A stretch of DNA of 64,000 nucleotides from Terriglobia bacterium (GCA_021325275.1 JAJPHL010000011.1:124001-188000), one strand, 5' to 3'; positions 51,680 through 60,309 are shown, counted from the first letter of the stretch. Made by a program: numbers and translations. Notes: generated by a model not told the origin, from the letters alone.

Positions 51680-52606
51680 ATGATCGCCATTCCTCATCTC
51701 GACGACTACCGCCGCAGAACGATCGAACGGAAACCGGCGACTGCAGCCGAGTGGGTCGCCGACAACACGCTGCTCTCCGGACTCGGGCTGGGATTGCAGG
51801 AAACGGCGGCATATCTCAACGCGACGCAGCCGTCGCTCGAGCAATTTGCGCAGTGGATCCGCGAGCGACATAGTTCGATTGACGAACAGTGGATCGCGCG
51901 CATCAACGCGGCGCTCGCCGGTGAGTGGAATCCGCCGGCGCTCGACCCTGTGCTGACGTCCCACGAAATGCGGCATTGGGACGAACACGGATTCGTAATT
52001 CTTCACGACGCCGTAACGCCCGAATCCGCCGCGTCGGCAGCGTCGGCGATCTATGAATTCATCGGAGCAGATCCCGAGCAGCCCGATACTTGGTACGGCG
52101 ATCGCCCGTATTGGGTGCCGTTGTTTCATCATCCGGCGATCGACGCCAATCGCCGATCGCCGCGAATTCATGCGGCGTTTGCGCAACTTTGGGGACGATC
52201 CGACATGTGGATGAACGTCGACCAATGCGGATTCAATCCACCGGAGCGCGCTGGGCACCAATTCCGCGGCAGCGGCGTCCACTGGGACGTGAGTCTCGCC
52301 TTGCCGATTCCCTTCGGCACGCAAGGTATTCTGTATCTGACCGATACGCCGGCCGAACAAGGCGCTTTCCGCTGTGTCCCAGGATTTCATCGACGCATCG
52401 AGTCGTGGCTCGCGTCAACGCCGGATCCACGCAGCGCGAATCTGGCTAGCGAAACCGTCCCGGTGGCCGGAAGCGCGGGCGATCTGGTGATCTGGCATCA
52501 TGCGCTTCCGCACGGTGCGAGTCCGAATCGCGGCACGCGCCCGCGCGTGGTGCAGTACATGGACATGCGTCCTAGCAGGTGGGAATACAATCCGGAGTGG
52601 AAGTGA
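51680..52606 (+). CDS. Phytanoyl-CoA dioxygenase (PhyH)-family oxygenase
   Basis: 308 residues. The Fe(II) site H201-x-D203 (V-H-W-D-V) and H278 (L-P-H-G-A) and the 2-oxoglutarate-binding Arg (R287 or R289, T-R-P-R-V-V-Q-Y) form the facial triad of non-haem oxygenases. Substrate unknown; related proteins hydroxylate lipids or small metabolites. An N-terminal helical extension of about 90 residues precedes the core. The gene stands alone. Confidence 0.87.
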   Translation: MIAIPHLDDYRRRTIERKPATAAEWVADNTLLSGLGLGLQETAAYLNATQPSLEQFAQWIRERHSSIDEQWIARINAALAGEWNPPALDPVLTSHEMRHWDEHGFVILHDAVTPESAASAASAIYEFIGADPEQPDTWYGDRPYWVPLFHHPAIDANRRSPRIHAAFAQLWGRSDMWMNVDQCGFNPPERAGHQFRGSGVHWDVSLALPIPFGTQGILYLTDTPAEQGAFRCVPGFHRRIESWLASTPDPRSANLASETVPVAGSAGDLVIWHHALPHGASPNRGTRPRVVQYMDMRPSRWEYNPEWK

Positions 52607-52659
52607 TGCTCCTTCGTGAAAAAGGAAAAACGCGATGCGCAATCGAGTAGGATCTTGAA

Positions 52660-52956
52660 ATGAAATTGAAGGATCTGCCGCTCACGGCAGCGTTCTTGAC
52701 CAAGCGCGGGATCAGCCAGTTTGCCGCCAGCCGCCCCAAGCTTGCGGGGAAACAGGCGCTAAGGGTGCCCTTGAATGAGACAAAGCCGCTAACGCTTGGA
52801 ATGGAATCTCATGGAACCGCCGCTCCTTTTTCCAGGGCGAAGCCTTCAACTTTCCAGCCTTCCGCGCCGCCGATCATTTTCTTCACTTTCCGGCCCAGGC
52901 GCGCCAGACGAGCTGCCGCGCGGTCGGCGCCATTGCAATGCGGCCCATTGCAATAG
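52660..52956 (+). CDS. Doubtful short frame, 98 aa
   Basis: The first half (M-K-L-K-D-L-P-L-T-A-A-F-L) looks protein-like, but the second half is antisense to the rhodanese gene and turns into Arg/Pro-rich shadow sequence. It may be the decayed start of a lost gene. The 60 bases before it hold no clear ribosome site. Confidence 0.15.
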   Translation: MKLKDLPLTAAFLTKRGISQFAASRPKLAGKQALRVPLNETKPLTLGMESHGTAAPFSRAKPSTFQPSAPPIIFFTFRPRRARRAAARSAPLQCGPLQ

Positions 52957-53210
52957 ACAACGAATAGCGTATCCAGGGGATAGGCGGCGAGATTGCGTTC
53001 ATTGATTCGGCCGTGCGGGAGATGGCGCGAGCCCGGAAGATGCCCGTCCTCGAAAGCTTGCGGGCCGCGAACATCCAGCAGCACAAACCCGGGCGCGCCC
53101 GAAGCCAACGCCTCGTGAACGTCCCAGCAGTCGGTTTCGAGAGACAGGAGCTTCTCAAAGTGATCGAGGGCCGTTTGCGGATCGGCGACGATCTCATGGT
53201 GTGTGTTCAT
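52809..53210 (-). CDS. Rhodanese-like sulfurtransferase
   Basis: 133 residues. L-L-D-V-R-G-P-Q-A-F-E-D-G-H-L-P-G-S-R is the rhodanese CH2A region, and the active loop starts at C87 (Y-C-N-G-P-H-C). The six-residue loop fits single-domain sulfurtransferases acting on thiosulfate or persulfide. It diverges from the FtrA-like regulator; rhodanese/ftrA pairs are recurrent, suggesting that the regulator controls it. Confidence 0.9.
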   Translation of the reverse strand: MNTHHEIVADPQTALDHFEKLLSLETDCWDVHEALASGAPGFVLLDVRGPQAFEDGHLPGSRHLPHGRINERNLAAYPLDTLFVVYCNGPHCNGADRAAARLARLGRKVKKMIGGAEGWKVEGFALEKGAAVP

Positions 53211-53236
53211 AAACCATCGTTGCCCGATTCACAAAC

Positions 53237-53251
53237 TTTGTCGATAGGCAG
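53237..53251. promoter_or_regulatory. Candidate operator in the rhodanese/ftrA divergent promoter
   Basis: TTTGTCGATAGGCAG. The core GATAGGCAG recurs as both arms of the hairpin at 54270-54289, just after ftrA. Confidence 0.4.
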
Positions 53252-53267
53252 AAATGCCAATATGCGC

Positions 53268-53273
53268 TAGAAT
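53268..53273 (+). promoter_or_regulatory. -10 hexamer of ftrA-like gene, leaderless spacing
   Basis: TAGAAT, in the context TGCGCTAGAAT, ends exactly 6 bases before ATG 53280. Confidence 0.6.
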
Positions 53274-53279
53274 ACTGCC

Positions 53280-54248
53280 ATGCGCTCCCGCGACCAGCGC
53301 CGCGTGGCTACTCTGCTTTACGACGGCCTGAGCCTCTTCGAGTTCGGGATCGTGGCGGAGATTTTCGGCTTGCCGAGGCCGGAGCTGGAGGTCGATTGGT
53401 ACAAGTTTGAGACCTTCTCGCACCAGCGCGGTCCGCTGCGCACGACGGGCGGCGTTCATCTCGAAGCACGTTGCGGATTGCGGGCGTTGCAACAGGCGGG
53501 AACCATCGTTATTTCGGGCTGGAAGCGAACCAGCGAACGTCCTCCGGAATCTCTCCTGAAAGCACTGCGTTCGGCGCACGCGCGCGGCGCGCGTCTGGTC
53601 TCCATTTGTTCCGGAGCCTTCGTTCTGGCGGCCACCGGCCTGCTTGACGGCAAGCGCGCCACCACCCATTGGCGTTACGCGAAAGAGTTGGCTTCCCGGT
53701 TTCCGAAGATTCGCGTCGACCCTGGAGTTCTCTACGTGGATGAAGGCAGCATTCTGACTTCGGCGGGCAGCGCCGCGGGCATCGACCTTTGCCTGCACAT
53801 CGTGCGGTGCGATTATGGCGCTGAAATCGCCAACCGCGTAGCCCGCCGGCTGGTGATGCCGCCGCATCGCGACGGTGGTCAAGCGCAATATGTTCAAGAT
53901 CCGGTTGGCCAACGATCGGCGGGAGGACTGGCGCCGCTCCAGCAATGGGCGCAATCGCATTTGGACCAGACCCTGCGCGTGGAGGACTTAGCGCGTCGCG
54001 CGGCCATGTCGCCACGCACTTTCGCCCGCCAATTCCGCCTGCAGACCGGGACCACGCCGCACCAATGGTTGACACACCAGCGGCTCTTGGCTGCGCGGCG
54101 ACGTCTTGAAAAGACCACCGAGGGAATCGATGCGATTGCCGAAGCGGTGGGGCTACAGACCGCGGCGACGCTGCGCCAACACTTCAGCCGAACGCTGGAC
54201 ACGACACCAACCGCCTACCGCCGCCGATTCTCAACGAGGTCGCGATAG
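53280..54248 (+). CDS. FtrA-like AraC regulator with DJ-1/PfpI domain
   Basis: 322 residues. The N-terminal DJ-1/PfpI (GATase1-like) domain (A-T-L-L-Y-D-G-L-S-L-F-E; S-I-C-S-G-A-F-V-L-A-A-T-G-L-L-D-G, with Cys in the nucleophile-elbow position) is followed by two AraC helix-turn-helix motifs (V-E-D-L-A-R-R-A-A-M-S-P-R-T-F-A-R and I-A-E-A-V-G-L). This is the FtrA/GlxR-type layout. The ligand is unknown. GATAGGCAG sites on both sides of the gene may be its operators. Confidence 0.9.
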   Translation: MRSRDQRRVATLLYDGLSLFEFGIVAEIFGLPRPELEVDWYKFETFSHQRGPLRTTGGVHLEARCGLRALQQAGTIVISGWKRTSERPPESLLKALRSAHARGARLVSICSGAFVLAATGLLDGKRATTHWRYAKELASRFPKIRVDPGVLYVDEGSILTSAGSAAGIDLCLHIVRCDYGAEIANRVARRLVMPPHRDGGQAQYVQDPVGQRSAGGLAPLQQWAQSHLDQTLRVEDLARRAAMSPRTFARQFRLQTGTTPHQWLTHQRLLAARRRLEKTTEGIDAIAEAVGLQTAATLRQHFSRTLDTTPTAYRRRFSTRSR

Positions 54249-54260
54249 CGTTGGCAGGAT

Positions 54261-54290
54261 TTTGTCGAAGATAGGCAGTCCTGCCTATCG
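54261..54290 (+). terminator. Hairpin after ftrA with GATAGGCAG arms
   Basis: GATAGGCAG-TC-CTGCCTATC is a perfect 9-bp stem (54270-54289) preceded by TTTGTCGA, as at 53237. It may be an operator for the downstream permease gene, a terminator, or both. Confidence 0.45.
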
Positions 54291-54323
54291 AAGAAGACGG
54301 TTCATCCGGCTCAAAATGTATGC

Positions 54324-56825
54324 ATGCCCGAGCCGAATAACTTCTCATTGTTCCTAGACGGCATGTGGCGCGATTCGCGCCTCGCCGTCCGCGGCCTCAT
54401 CCGGGCGCCTGGATTTACCTTGCTCGTGGTTCTCTCCCTGGCGCTTGGCATCGGGGCAAATGTCGTCATCTTCAGCGTGATTGATGGCATTCTCCTACGC
54501 CCGGTTGCCGTGCCGCATGCTGGTGATCTTGTGACCTTCGACACCGCGGCTTCGCGAGCGACCAGGTTCGGCGACACCTCGTATCAGGATTACCTGGATG
54601 TTGCCGAGCAAACTAAGGACCTGCTTCGACTGTTGGTCTATCGCCGCGTCACGGTCGGCATGAACCCGGACGTTCGACTTTCCCATTCGGGATCAACGGT
54701 TGTTTGGGGCTTATTAGTTTCGGGAAACTATTTTTCGCTGCTGGAAGTGTCGCCCATCTTGGGCCGCGGGTTTCTGCCCGAGGAGGATCAAGGGCGCGGC
54801 AAGGCGCCGGTGGCGGTCATCAGCTATAACTTATGGCAGCGCATGTTTCACGGCGACACTCAGGTGTTGGGCCGTCCGGTCCGGTTAAACGGCCATCTCT
54901 ACAAGATCGTTGGTGTAGCGCCGAAGTCTTTTACGGGTCTTGATTTGTCGTACCGTCCCGACATCTATGTTCCGATGGCGATGATCGCCGACATCGTCCC
55001 AGCCGGCGGCAGCCAACTGCTGGATTCCAGGCAGAGCCGCAGCTTCGTGGTGCGCGGCCGCTTGCGTTCCGGAGTGACGATTGAACGAGCGCAAGCGGAA
55101 GCGAACCTGATCTGCGCCGCTCTCGCGCGCCAATATCCCGCCACCAACCAGGACACGAATTTCATCATCCGGCGGGATTTGGATTACCGCATGCAAGGCA
55201 ACGGCGTGGTGCTACCGGCCGCCTTGATGGGTCTGGTGCTACTGGTGCTGTTGATCGCCTGCGCCAATGTCGCGAGCCTGCTGTTGACACGCGCGACAAC
55301 TCGGATCGGCAGTATCGCCATTCAATCGGCACTGGGAGCGTCGCGCGCAAGGTTGCTCCGGCAACTCATGACGGAGAGCGCTGTGCTCACGTCTCTAGGC
55401 GGAGCGTGTGGATTTCTATTCGCTTGCTGGGGCGTAAGCCTGGCGATGCGCCTGGTGCCTTATCAACCGTCCCCACAGGGTCCCCTCTTCCAGATCGATG
55501 CGCGAGGCCTGTCCTATGCGCTGGCGGCATCCGCCGCAACAGTTTTTCTATGCGGCATGGCGCCGGCGTTTCTGGCGACTCGCGAAGCCGCACGGGCGGC
55601 CCTCCGTGTCAGATCTTCAACCAGCCGGGGTTTCGGCATGTTGGCTCGCCGCGCGCTCATCGCGTGCCAGGTGGCCCTTTCCTTGATGTTGTTGATCGCT
55701 TGCGGACTTTTCATAAAGGGATTCGCCCGTTTACAGAATTTCGATCTGGGTTTCAACGCCGACCACGTTTTCGTCGTGACCATGAACACGGCCTTGTACA
55801 ATTACTCGCCCACCCAAACCGAGCAGTTCTTCAAGGAACTTTTGGCGCGCTCAGCGGCTCTGCCCGGAGTGAAATCGGCTTCTTTGGCTGCGATTTCTCC
55901 CTTCCTGGGGCTCTATTCACAAGACATCTCCATCGACGGCTACATGACGCCGGGCGGCGACAGGGTTCTGGACACTCTTACGAACAGAGTGAGTCCGGGA
56001 TATTTCGAAACTCTGCGAATACCGTTTTCTCAAGGGCGGAATTTTACCGAGAACGACAAGGCCGGGTCTCCGAAAGTCGCCATCGTGAATGAAACATTTG
56101 CCCGAAGATTCATCGTTGGCAATAGTGAACTGACGCGGGCCTTAGGCCATGTTTTTCGGCGTCGCGACGGCATTCCGATTCAAGTGGTCGGCATCGTGAA
56201 GGACTCCACCTACGGCACGACAACGCCTCTCGGACTGCCGGCGTCTCCTGTGTTTTACACGCCCGTTTTGCAGTCCACGGATTCCTACATGGCGATTCAG
56301 GTCAGAACGGAGCGCGGCATGAACGGTCTCGGCGCGGCGATCTACGAACAGATTCACGCTTTGGACCCGGAGATCGCGCCCGTGTATAGCCTTCCCCTGG
56401 CAACGGTCGTCTCGGAACGGGCCCTCTACGTTCCCAGGGTTACGGCGATCTTGAGTGCCGTTTTTGCCGTGATCGCGTTTACCGTGGCGATCATTGGCCT
56501 CTATGGCGCAGTGTCCTATACGGTAGAATGCCGGACGCAGGAAATTGGAATCAGAATGGCGCTGGGAGCGCGTCGAAGCAGGATCCTATGGATGATCTTG
56601 CGGAGCAGCCTTTCCCTAGTAATCCTGGGCCTGATGGCGGGAATCTTCGGCGCGATCGTACTGTCCCCGTATCTGGCGGGTCTGCTAGTGGGCGTGAGCT
56701 CTCGTGACCCGGTCACTTTCGTGCTACTGCCCGTGGTCATGCTACTTGCCACGGCTGTGGCTAGTCTCATTCCTGCTGCTCAGGCAACGCGCGTCGAGCC
56801 CGTGATCGCCCTCAGGCACGAGTAA
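54324..56825 (+). CDS. ADOP-type permease (FtsX/MacB-like), 833 aa
   Basis: A second orphan permease with the same architecture as that at 28531: helix with L-A-L-G-I-G-A-N-V-V-I-F-S-V, periplasmic MacB-like domain, three helices (L-L-I-A-C-A-N-V-A-S-L-L-L), second periplasmic domain, last three helices and the ending V-I-A-L-R-H-E. It lacks the extra N-terminal helical domain and has no PadR neighbour; an FtrA-like regulator lies upstream instead. Substrate and ATPase partner unknown. Confidence 0.92.
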   Translation: MPEPNNFSLFLDGMWRDSRLAVRGLIRAPGFTLLVVLSLALGIGANVVIFSVIDGILLRPVAVPHAGDLVTFDTAASRATRFGDTSYQDYLDVAEQTKDLLRLLVYRRVTVGMNPDVRLSHSGSTVVWGLLVSGNYFSLLEVSPILGRGFLPEEDQGRGKAPVAVISYNLWQRMFHGDTQVLGRPVRLNGHLYKIVGVAPKSFTGLDLSYRPDIYVPMAMIADIVPAGGSQLLDSRQSRSFVVRGRLRSGVTIERAQAEANLICAALARQYPATNQDTNFIIRRDLDYRMQGNGVVLPAALMGLVLLVLLIACANVASLLLTRATTRIGSIAIQSALGASRARLLRQLMTESAVLTSLGGACGFLFACWGVSLAMRLVPYQPSPQGPLFQIDARGLSYALAASAATVFLCGMAPAFLATREAARAALRVRSSTSRGFGMLARRALIACQVALSLMLLIACGLFIKGFARLQNFDLGFNADHVFVVTMNTALYNYSPTQTEQFFKELLARSAALPGVKSASLAAISPFLGLYSQDISIDGYMTPGGDRVLDTLTNRVSPGYFETLRIPFSQGRNFTENDKAGSPKVAIVNETFARRFIVGNSELTRALGHVFRRRDGIPIQVVGIVKDSTYGTTTPLGLPASPVFYTPVLQSTDSYMAIQVRTERGMNGLGAAIYEQIHALDPEIAPVYSLPLATVVSERALYVPRVTAILSAVFAVIAFTVAIIGLYGAVSYTVECRTQEIGIRMALGARRSRILWMILRSSLSLVILGLMAGIFGAIVLSPYLAGLLVGVSSRDPVTFVLLPVVMLLATAVASLIPAAQATRVEPVIALRHE

Positions 56826-56864
56826 AGAATGTTGTTCTTGGCAACGGTTCCTATTGAAACCTGA

Positions 56865-57064
56865 CAGAAGAAAGCCCTTACCGATATGCAAGCAATAGAA
56901 GAAAATCAACCCCTCTCGACCGCCTTCGGCGGTCAGCCGTGGGAATGAAAGACGTCGAGGACGATACTTGGCTCGTCAGCTTTATGGATTATGAGATCGG
57001 TTATATCGAACTGGAGGAGAGAACTCTGCAACCACTCGAAAACCCGTTCGGGCCAAAAGTGTAA
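56865..57064 (+). pseudogene. C-terminal remnant of an IS481-like transposase
   Basis: The frame from 56865 reads D-M-Q-A-I-E-E-N-Q-P-L-S-T-A-F-G-G-Q-P; after a 1-base shift near 56937 it continues V-G-M-K-D-V-E-D-D-T-W-L-V-S-F-M-D-Y-E-I-G-Y-I and ends N-P-F-G-P-K-V-stop. I recall this W-L-V-S-F-M-x-Y-D-L-G-Y...N-P-F-G tail from DDE integrase/transposases of the IS481 type. The upstream 400 or so residues are absent, replaced by ADOP permease sequence. Confidence 0.65.
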
Positions 57065-57102
57065 CCCATGTCTCCGGTACGGACTGTTACCTATGTGTCC
57101 GG
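57061..57102 (+). mobile_element. IS end with tandem 17-bp repeats
   Basis: GTAACCCATGTCTCCGG (57061-57077) and GTTACCTATGTGTCCGG (57086-57102) match in 14 of 17 bases, 25 bases apart, directly after the transposase stop. Such doubled motifs are typical of the ends of this IS type. No partner end was found upstream, so the element is immobile. Confidence 0.6.
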
Positions 57103-57155
57103 GTCGGACAAAGTTGAACTGGCGGGCGAAGTGGGATGCGTATCGAACTCTGCTG

Positions 57156-57626
57156 CTAGTCTTTCAGCGTAGGCTTCACGTACGACCAATGAGAATGGAC
57201 GATCTTCCAACTCCCGTTCAGGCGTTGATAGACCTCGGTCGAGTTCCACCGCACGGTGGTCTTCGGGCCGCCGTCAACCTGCGCCCCATAGTCGACGAGA
57301 TTGAATGTGAGCACAGCGAGATCGCCGCTGCGCTGGACCTTCGGGTCGATCATCTCAACCTTCTCGATCTTGATCTTGCCGGCGAAGGGCGCGAAGTATT
57401 TCTTTAGCGCGGCCTGGCCATCGATGCGTTGGGCTGTCGTCGGATCGAAATAGGTCTGATCCGGCGCCATGATGTCGAAGAACCCCTGCGGATCGCCTTT
57501 GCCCCATCGATCGAGGGCGCCGCGCTCGAGGGCGACGATGGTTTCTGGCTGAAAGTCGTCCGTCGAGCGGCTGCACGAGATCCCGCACAAGGAGACAATC
57601 AAGAGAATCGAGAGTTTTCGCATCAC
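57156..57626 (-). CDS. Secreted SnoaL/NTF2-like (DUF4440-type) protein
   Basis: 156 residues with a signal peptide (K-L-S-I-L-L-I-V-S-L-C-G-I-S-C; a Cys is present but a good lipobox is not). The body is a cone-shaped NTF2-like fold: V-A-L-E-R-G-A-L-D-R-W-G-K-G-D-P-Q-G-F-F-D, and the closing W-K-I-V-H-S-H-W-S. It overlaps the sigma factor stop by 4 bases, so it is translated from the same mRNA. Such domains often bind small hydrophobic ligands; a link to sensing by the sigma factor is a guess. Confidence 0.82.
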   Translation of the reverse strand: MMRKLSILLIVSLCGISCSRSTDDFQPETIVALERGALDRWGKGDPQGFFDIMAPDQTYFDPTTAQRIDGQAALKKYFAPFAGKIKIEKVEMIDPKVQRSGDLAVLTFNLVDYGAQVDGGPKTTVRWNSTEVYQRLNGSWKIVHSHWSYVKPTLKD

Positions 57627-58504
57627 TCTAGCTCCAGCGTTGATCTAAAATCCGTTCCGTTGATGAGCGTCCTCAAGGAGTTCACGAAGTCCGCCGGTTC
57701 GTGAAATGGATGATCCCGGTGAAGCTCCGCGTATGCTTGGTCGAGAGCGTTGAGATCCTCGCTCTTCTTCTCAGCCACGTCCCGCACGCGCGCCACATGC
57801 TTCCTCGCAAACAGCAGGTCCTGCGGATTCACGTAACCAGCTTTCATGAAGCCCTGGGTCTTCTTCGCGCACCGGCAAGGATTCGCTTCGTTGACCAGAC
57901 CGCACTTGTCATGCAGAAAGTTGTGAAGATCGCGCCGGGCCCGCGCAAGCTTCTGCCGGAAGTTTTCGCGGCTAATCTCCAGGAGCTCGGCGCCGACGAG
58001 ATCGGTTACGCCGAAAATCTCGCCGAGGATGTAAATCAGGCGCTGCTCACGATCGAGGCACAGCAGCATGCCCGAGGTGCAACCGATTCGGGCTTCGTCC
58101 ACCAGCAACTGCATGTCGGCCGGCACGGAACTCGGATCCGGCAGATCCATATCGGGCGTGGCATCCAGGCTGTCGCTGTATCTCGTGAAGGTCCAACCGG
58201 CCATGTCGGCCCGGCCCCGCTTCATGTTCAACACGTGATTGACGACGATGCGGTAAAGCCACGTACGAAAGCTGCTCTTTCCCACGAAGGTGGACAGCTT
58301 CGTGATCAGTTTGACGAGGATCTCCTGTGTGGCGTCTTCGGCATCCTGCGGGAGGTACACCATCCGAAGCACGATGTTGTAGATCCAGGCCTGATGGCGA
58401 GTAATCAGTTGTTCGAGAGCATCCCGGTTTCCGGCCTGGGCTTGGCACACCAACTCCCGGTCCTCTGGATCGGAAGCCGCACTTTCTGAAAGAGGATTTG
58501 GCAT
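57623..58504 (-). CDS. ECF-type RNA polymerase sigma factor with C-terminal Cys-containing extension
   Basis: 293 residues. Sigma region 2 (D-A-E-D-A-T-Q-E-I-L-V-K-L; F-R-T-W-L-Y-R-I-V-V-N-H) and region 4 (L-G-E-I-F-G-V-T-D-L-V-G-A-E; E-N-F-R-Q-K-L-A-R-A-R-R-D-L) are clear. About 100 further residues follow, starting N-P-C-R-C-A-K-K-T-Q-G-F. This C-x-C segment recurs in a group of ECF factors without anti-sigma partners, where the extension probably controls activity. No anti-sigma gene is adjacent; the SnoaL-like secreted protein is the only operon mate. Confidence 0.88.
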   Translation of the reverse strand: MPNPLSESAASDPEDRELVCQAQAGNRDALEQLITRHQAWIYNIVLRMVYLPQDAEDATQEILVKLITKLSTFVGKSSFRTWLYRIVVNHVLNMKRGRADMAGWTFTRYSDSLDATPDMDLPDPSSVPADMQLLVDEARIGCTSGMLLCLDREQRLIYILGEIFGVTDLVGAELLEISRENFRQKLARARRDLHNFLHDKCGLVNEANPCRCAKKTQGFMKAGYVNPQDLLFARKHVARVRDVAEKKSEDLNALDQAYAELHRDHPFHEPADFVNSLRTLINGTDFRSTLELE

Positions 58505-58767
58505 GCTATATCTCTTAGACCCCGATCCGACGCGAGTGTGACAGCGCTTCGTGAGCCTTCGGGAGTTCGGGAAGAACGCCGGCCACGCTCGCCAATGATA
58601 CGCAGGAACGTCAGCCGAGCAAATGGGATTCTTTCAAGGGTCAATTCAGTCTTTGTATTGGCCCGCACACGCACACAAACCCAAGTGGGATTCGAACTGC
58701 AAGAGATCAAAACAAAGCAGTTACGCGATGCTGTTTTCTATCTGTGAGGTAAGGCTAACTGACGCTC

Positions 58768-58857
58768 TGGCGGAGAGGGAGGGATTCGAACCCTCGGACC
58801 CCGTAAGGGGTCAACGGTTTTCGAGACCGCCCGATTAAACCACTCTCGCACCTCTCC
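58768..58857 (-). tRNA. tRNA-Ser (anticodon CGA)
   Basis: Reading leftward, GGAGAGG pairs with CCTCTCC in the acceptor stem, followed by discriminator G and an encoded CCA. The anticodon stem-loop CGGT-CTCGAAA-ACCG gives anticodon CGA (codon UCG). A long variable arm (GACCCCTTACGGGGTC) and GGTTCGAAT T-loop mark a class II serine tRNA. The 58505-58767 interval shows no gene; it should hold the sigma factor promoter. Confidence 0.97.
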
Positions 58858-58889
58858 GCCGTTTATTCTACCATGCGCGACGCGACAAA

Positions 58890-59921
58890 CTACGCGACGG
58901 CCTCCGGTTCGAGCGCTGGTTCCAGCGTGGATTGGGGCGATTCTTGCCGCTCCACGGGCGTCGATGGTGAGGGCGACGATGCAGGACCGCCGCCGACCAC
59001 GCATACGCGATCGAATCCTTCGCGCTTGGCTTGCTGCACGGTTTTCTGCAATTCGCTTAGAACGAGCGTCGTGTCGGCCTCCGCCGCCGATCGCACGTCG
59101 AACGCGCCAAGACTCAGCGTGACACTCAGCGACACCGGCACTTCCACGGGATCTTTTTCCGGCAACTGGATCGCGATCGGCGCCGCGACACATTGGCGCA
59201 ATCGTTCCGCCAACTGCCCTGCCCGTCCGTTTGAACAAGCCGGCGCGATAATCAGAAACTCGCCGGCGTCGAGCGCACCTAACTTGTCGGAATCGCGCAA
59301 CGCAGACTGCAACCGCCGGGCGATTTCGCGAAGCACCGCATTGGCGCCGGGCCGTCCGTGCGTTTCCGAAAGATTCCTGAAGTGATCCACTTCCGCCATC
59401 ACGACGCCCACGGGAGTGCCGGCGTGACGGGTGCGCAAAAGTTCGTGCGACAACATCGTCGTGATTCCCGCGCGATCGATCAAGCCGCTGGCCGCATCGA
59501 TCACCGTCGATTGGCGCATCTGCTCGCGCGCACTGGCCATCTGCTGCTGCAAGTCGAGAACCTTGTGCGCGATCTTCAGGCGCGATCGCAAATAATCAGG
59601 AACGACCGGTTTTACGAGATAGTCGTCAGCGCCCGATTCCACCGCTTCGTAGACATCCTGCGCGCCGCCGCGCGCGGTGAGCATGATCACGTAGGTGTGA
59701 AGCGCACCCTGACGCTTGCGGATCAAGCGGCACACTGCCATGCCGTCGAGTTTCGGCATCATCCAATCGAGCAGCGCCAAACTGGGCGGATCGGGACCGC
59801 GCAAAATCGCCAGCGCGGCGGGACCTTCCTTCACGGACACCACCTCATAGCCCCACTTGGTGAGCATCCGCTCCATTTTCATCCGCGCGACCGCGTCGTC
59901 TTCCGCCAGCAGCACTCGCAT
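58890..59921 (-). CDS. Response regulator with degenerate GGDEF domain
   Basis: 343 residues. The receiver domain has D52 (L-L-D-W-M-M-P), T82 and K104 (L-V-K-P-V). The C-terminal diguanylate-cyclase-like domain has D-A-G-E-F (218-222) where active enzymes have G-G-D-E-F, so catalysis is doubtful; it may bind GTP or c-di-GMP or act as a scaffold. The end is a Pro/Ser/Glu-rich tail. GGAGAAAGG precedes ATG 59921. The Hpt protein, 31 bases upstream, is its probable phosphodonor or phosphate sink. Confidence 0.9.
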   Translation of the reverse strand: MRVLLAEDDAVARMKMERMLTKWGYEVVSVKEGPAALAILRGPDPPSLALLDWMMPKLDGMAVCRLIRKRQGALHTYVIMLTARGGAQDVYEAVESGADDYLVKPVVPDYLRSRLKIAHKVLDLQQQMASAREQMRQSTVIDAASGLIDRAGITTMLSHELLRTRHAGTPVGVVMAEVDHFRNLSETHGRPGANAVLREIARRLQSALRDSDKLGALDAGEFLIIAPACSNGRAGQLAERLRQCVAAPIAIQLPEKDPVEVPVSLSVTLSLGAFDVRSAAEADTTLVLSELQKTVQQAKREGFDRVCVVGGGPASSPSPSTPVERQESPQSTLEPALEPEAVA

Positions 59922-59952
59922 CAATTGGCCTTTCTCCGGTGAACGAACAGTG

Positions 59953-60309
59953 TCAAATCGTCGCGCCCGTGAAATCCGACAATTCCGTTTCCACGAGCCG
60001 GATTTCCGCCGCCAGTTGCGCGAATCTCTCGCGCGCACCGCTCAAGTTTCCAGCGCGTCCCATCAATTCCAGTTGCAGCGACAACGCGCGCGCGCGTTCG
60101 GCGGCGAAGTTTGCCACCGATCCCTTCAGCGTGTGCGCACTGTGATGCACGGCGCTGGAATCGCCGCGTTCGATGGCTTGTTCGATTTCGTCGACCAAGC
60201 GGCTCGAGTCTTGCAGAAACAGCTCAGCCATTTCCGCCAGCAATTCCTTGTCACCGTCCACCGATTCGAGCGCGGCAACCTGATCCCAACACGATTTCTG
60301 TTCGGTCAT
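59953..60309 (-). CDS. Histidine phosphotransfer (Hpt) protein
   Basis: 118 residues, a four-helix-bundle Hpt domain with the phosphorylatable H59 in H-S-A-H-T-L-K-G-S-V-A-N-F. AAGGA precedes the ATG. It pairs with the adjacent response regulator; the sensor kinase is not nearby. Confidence 0.92.
   Translation of the reverse strand: MTEQKSCWDQVAALESVDGDKELLAEMAELFLQDSSRLVDEIEQAIERGDSSAVHHSAHTLKGSVANFAAERARALSLQLELMGRAGNLSGARERFAQLAAEIRLVETELSDFTGATI

Noticed and set aside
58538-58838. Short rightward frames near the tRNA gene
   Set aside because: They run through the tRNA on the opposite strand and have no protein-like features.
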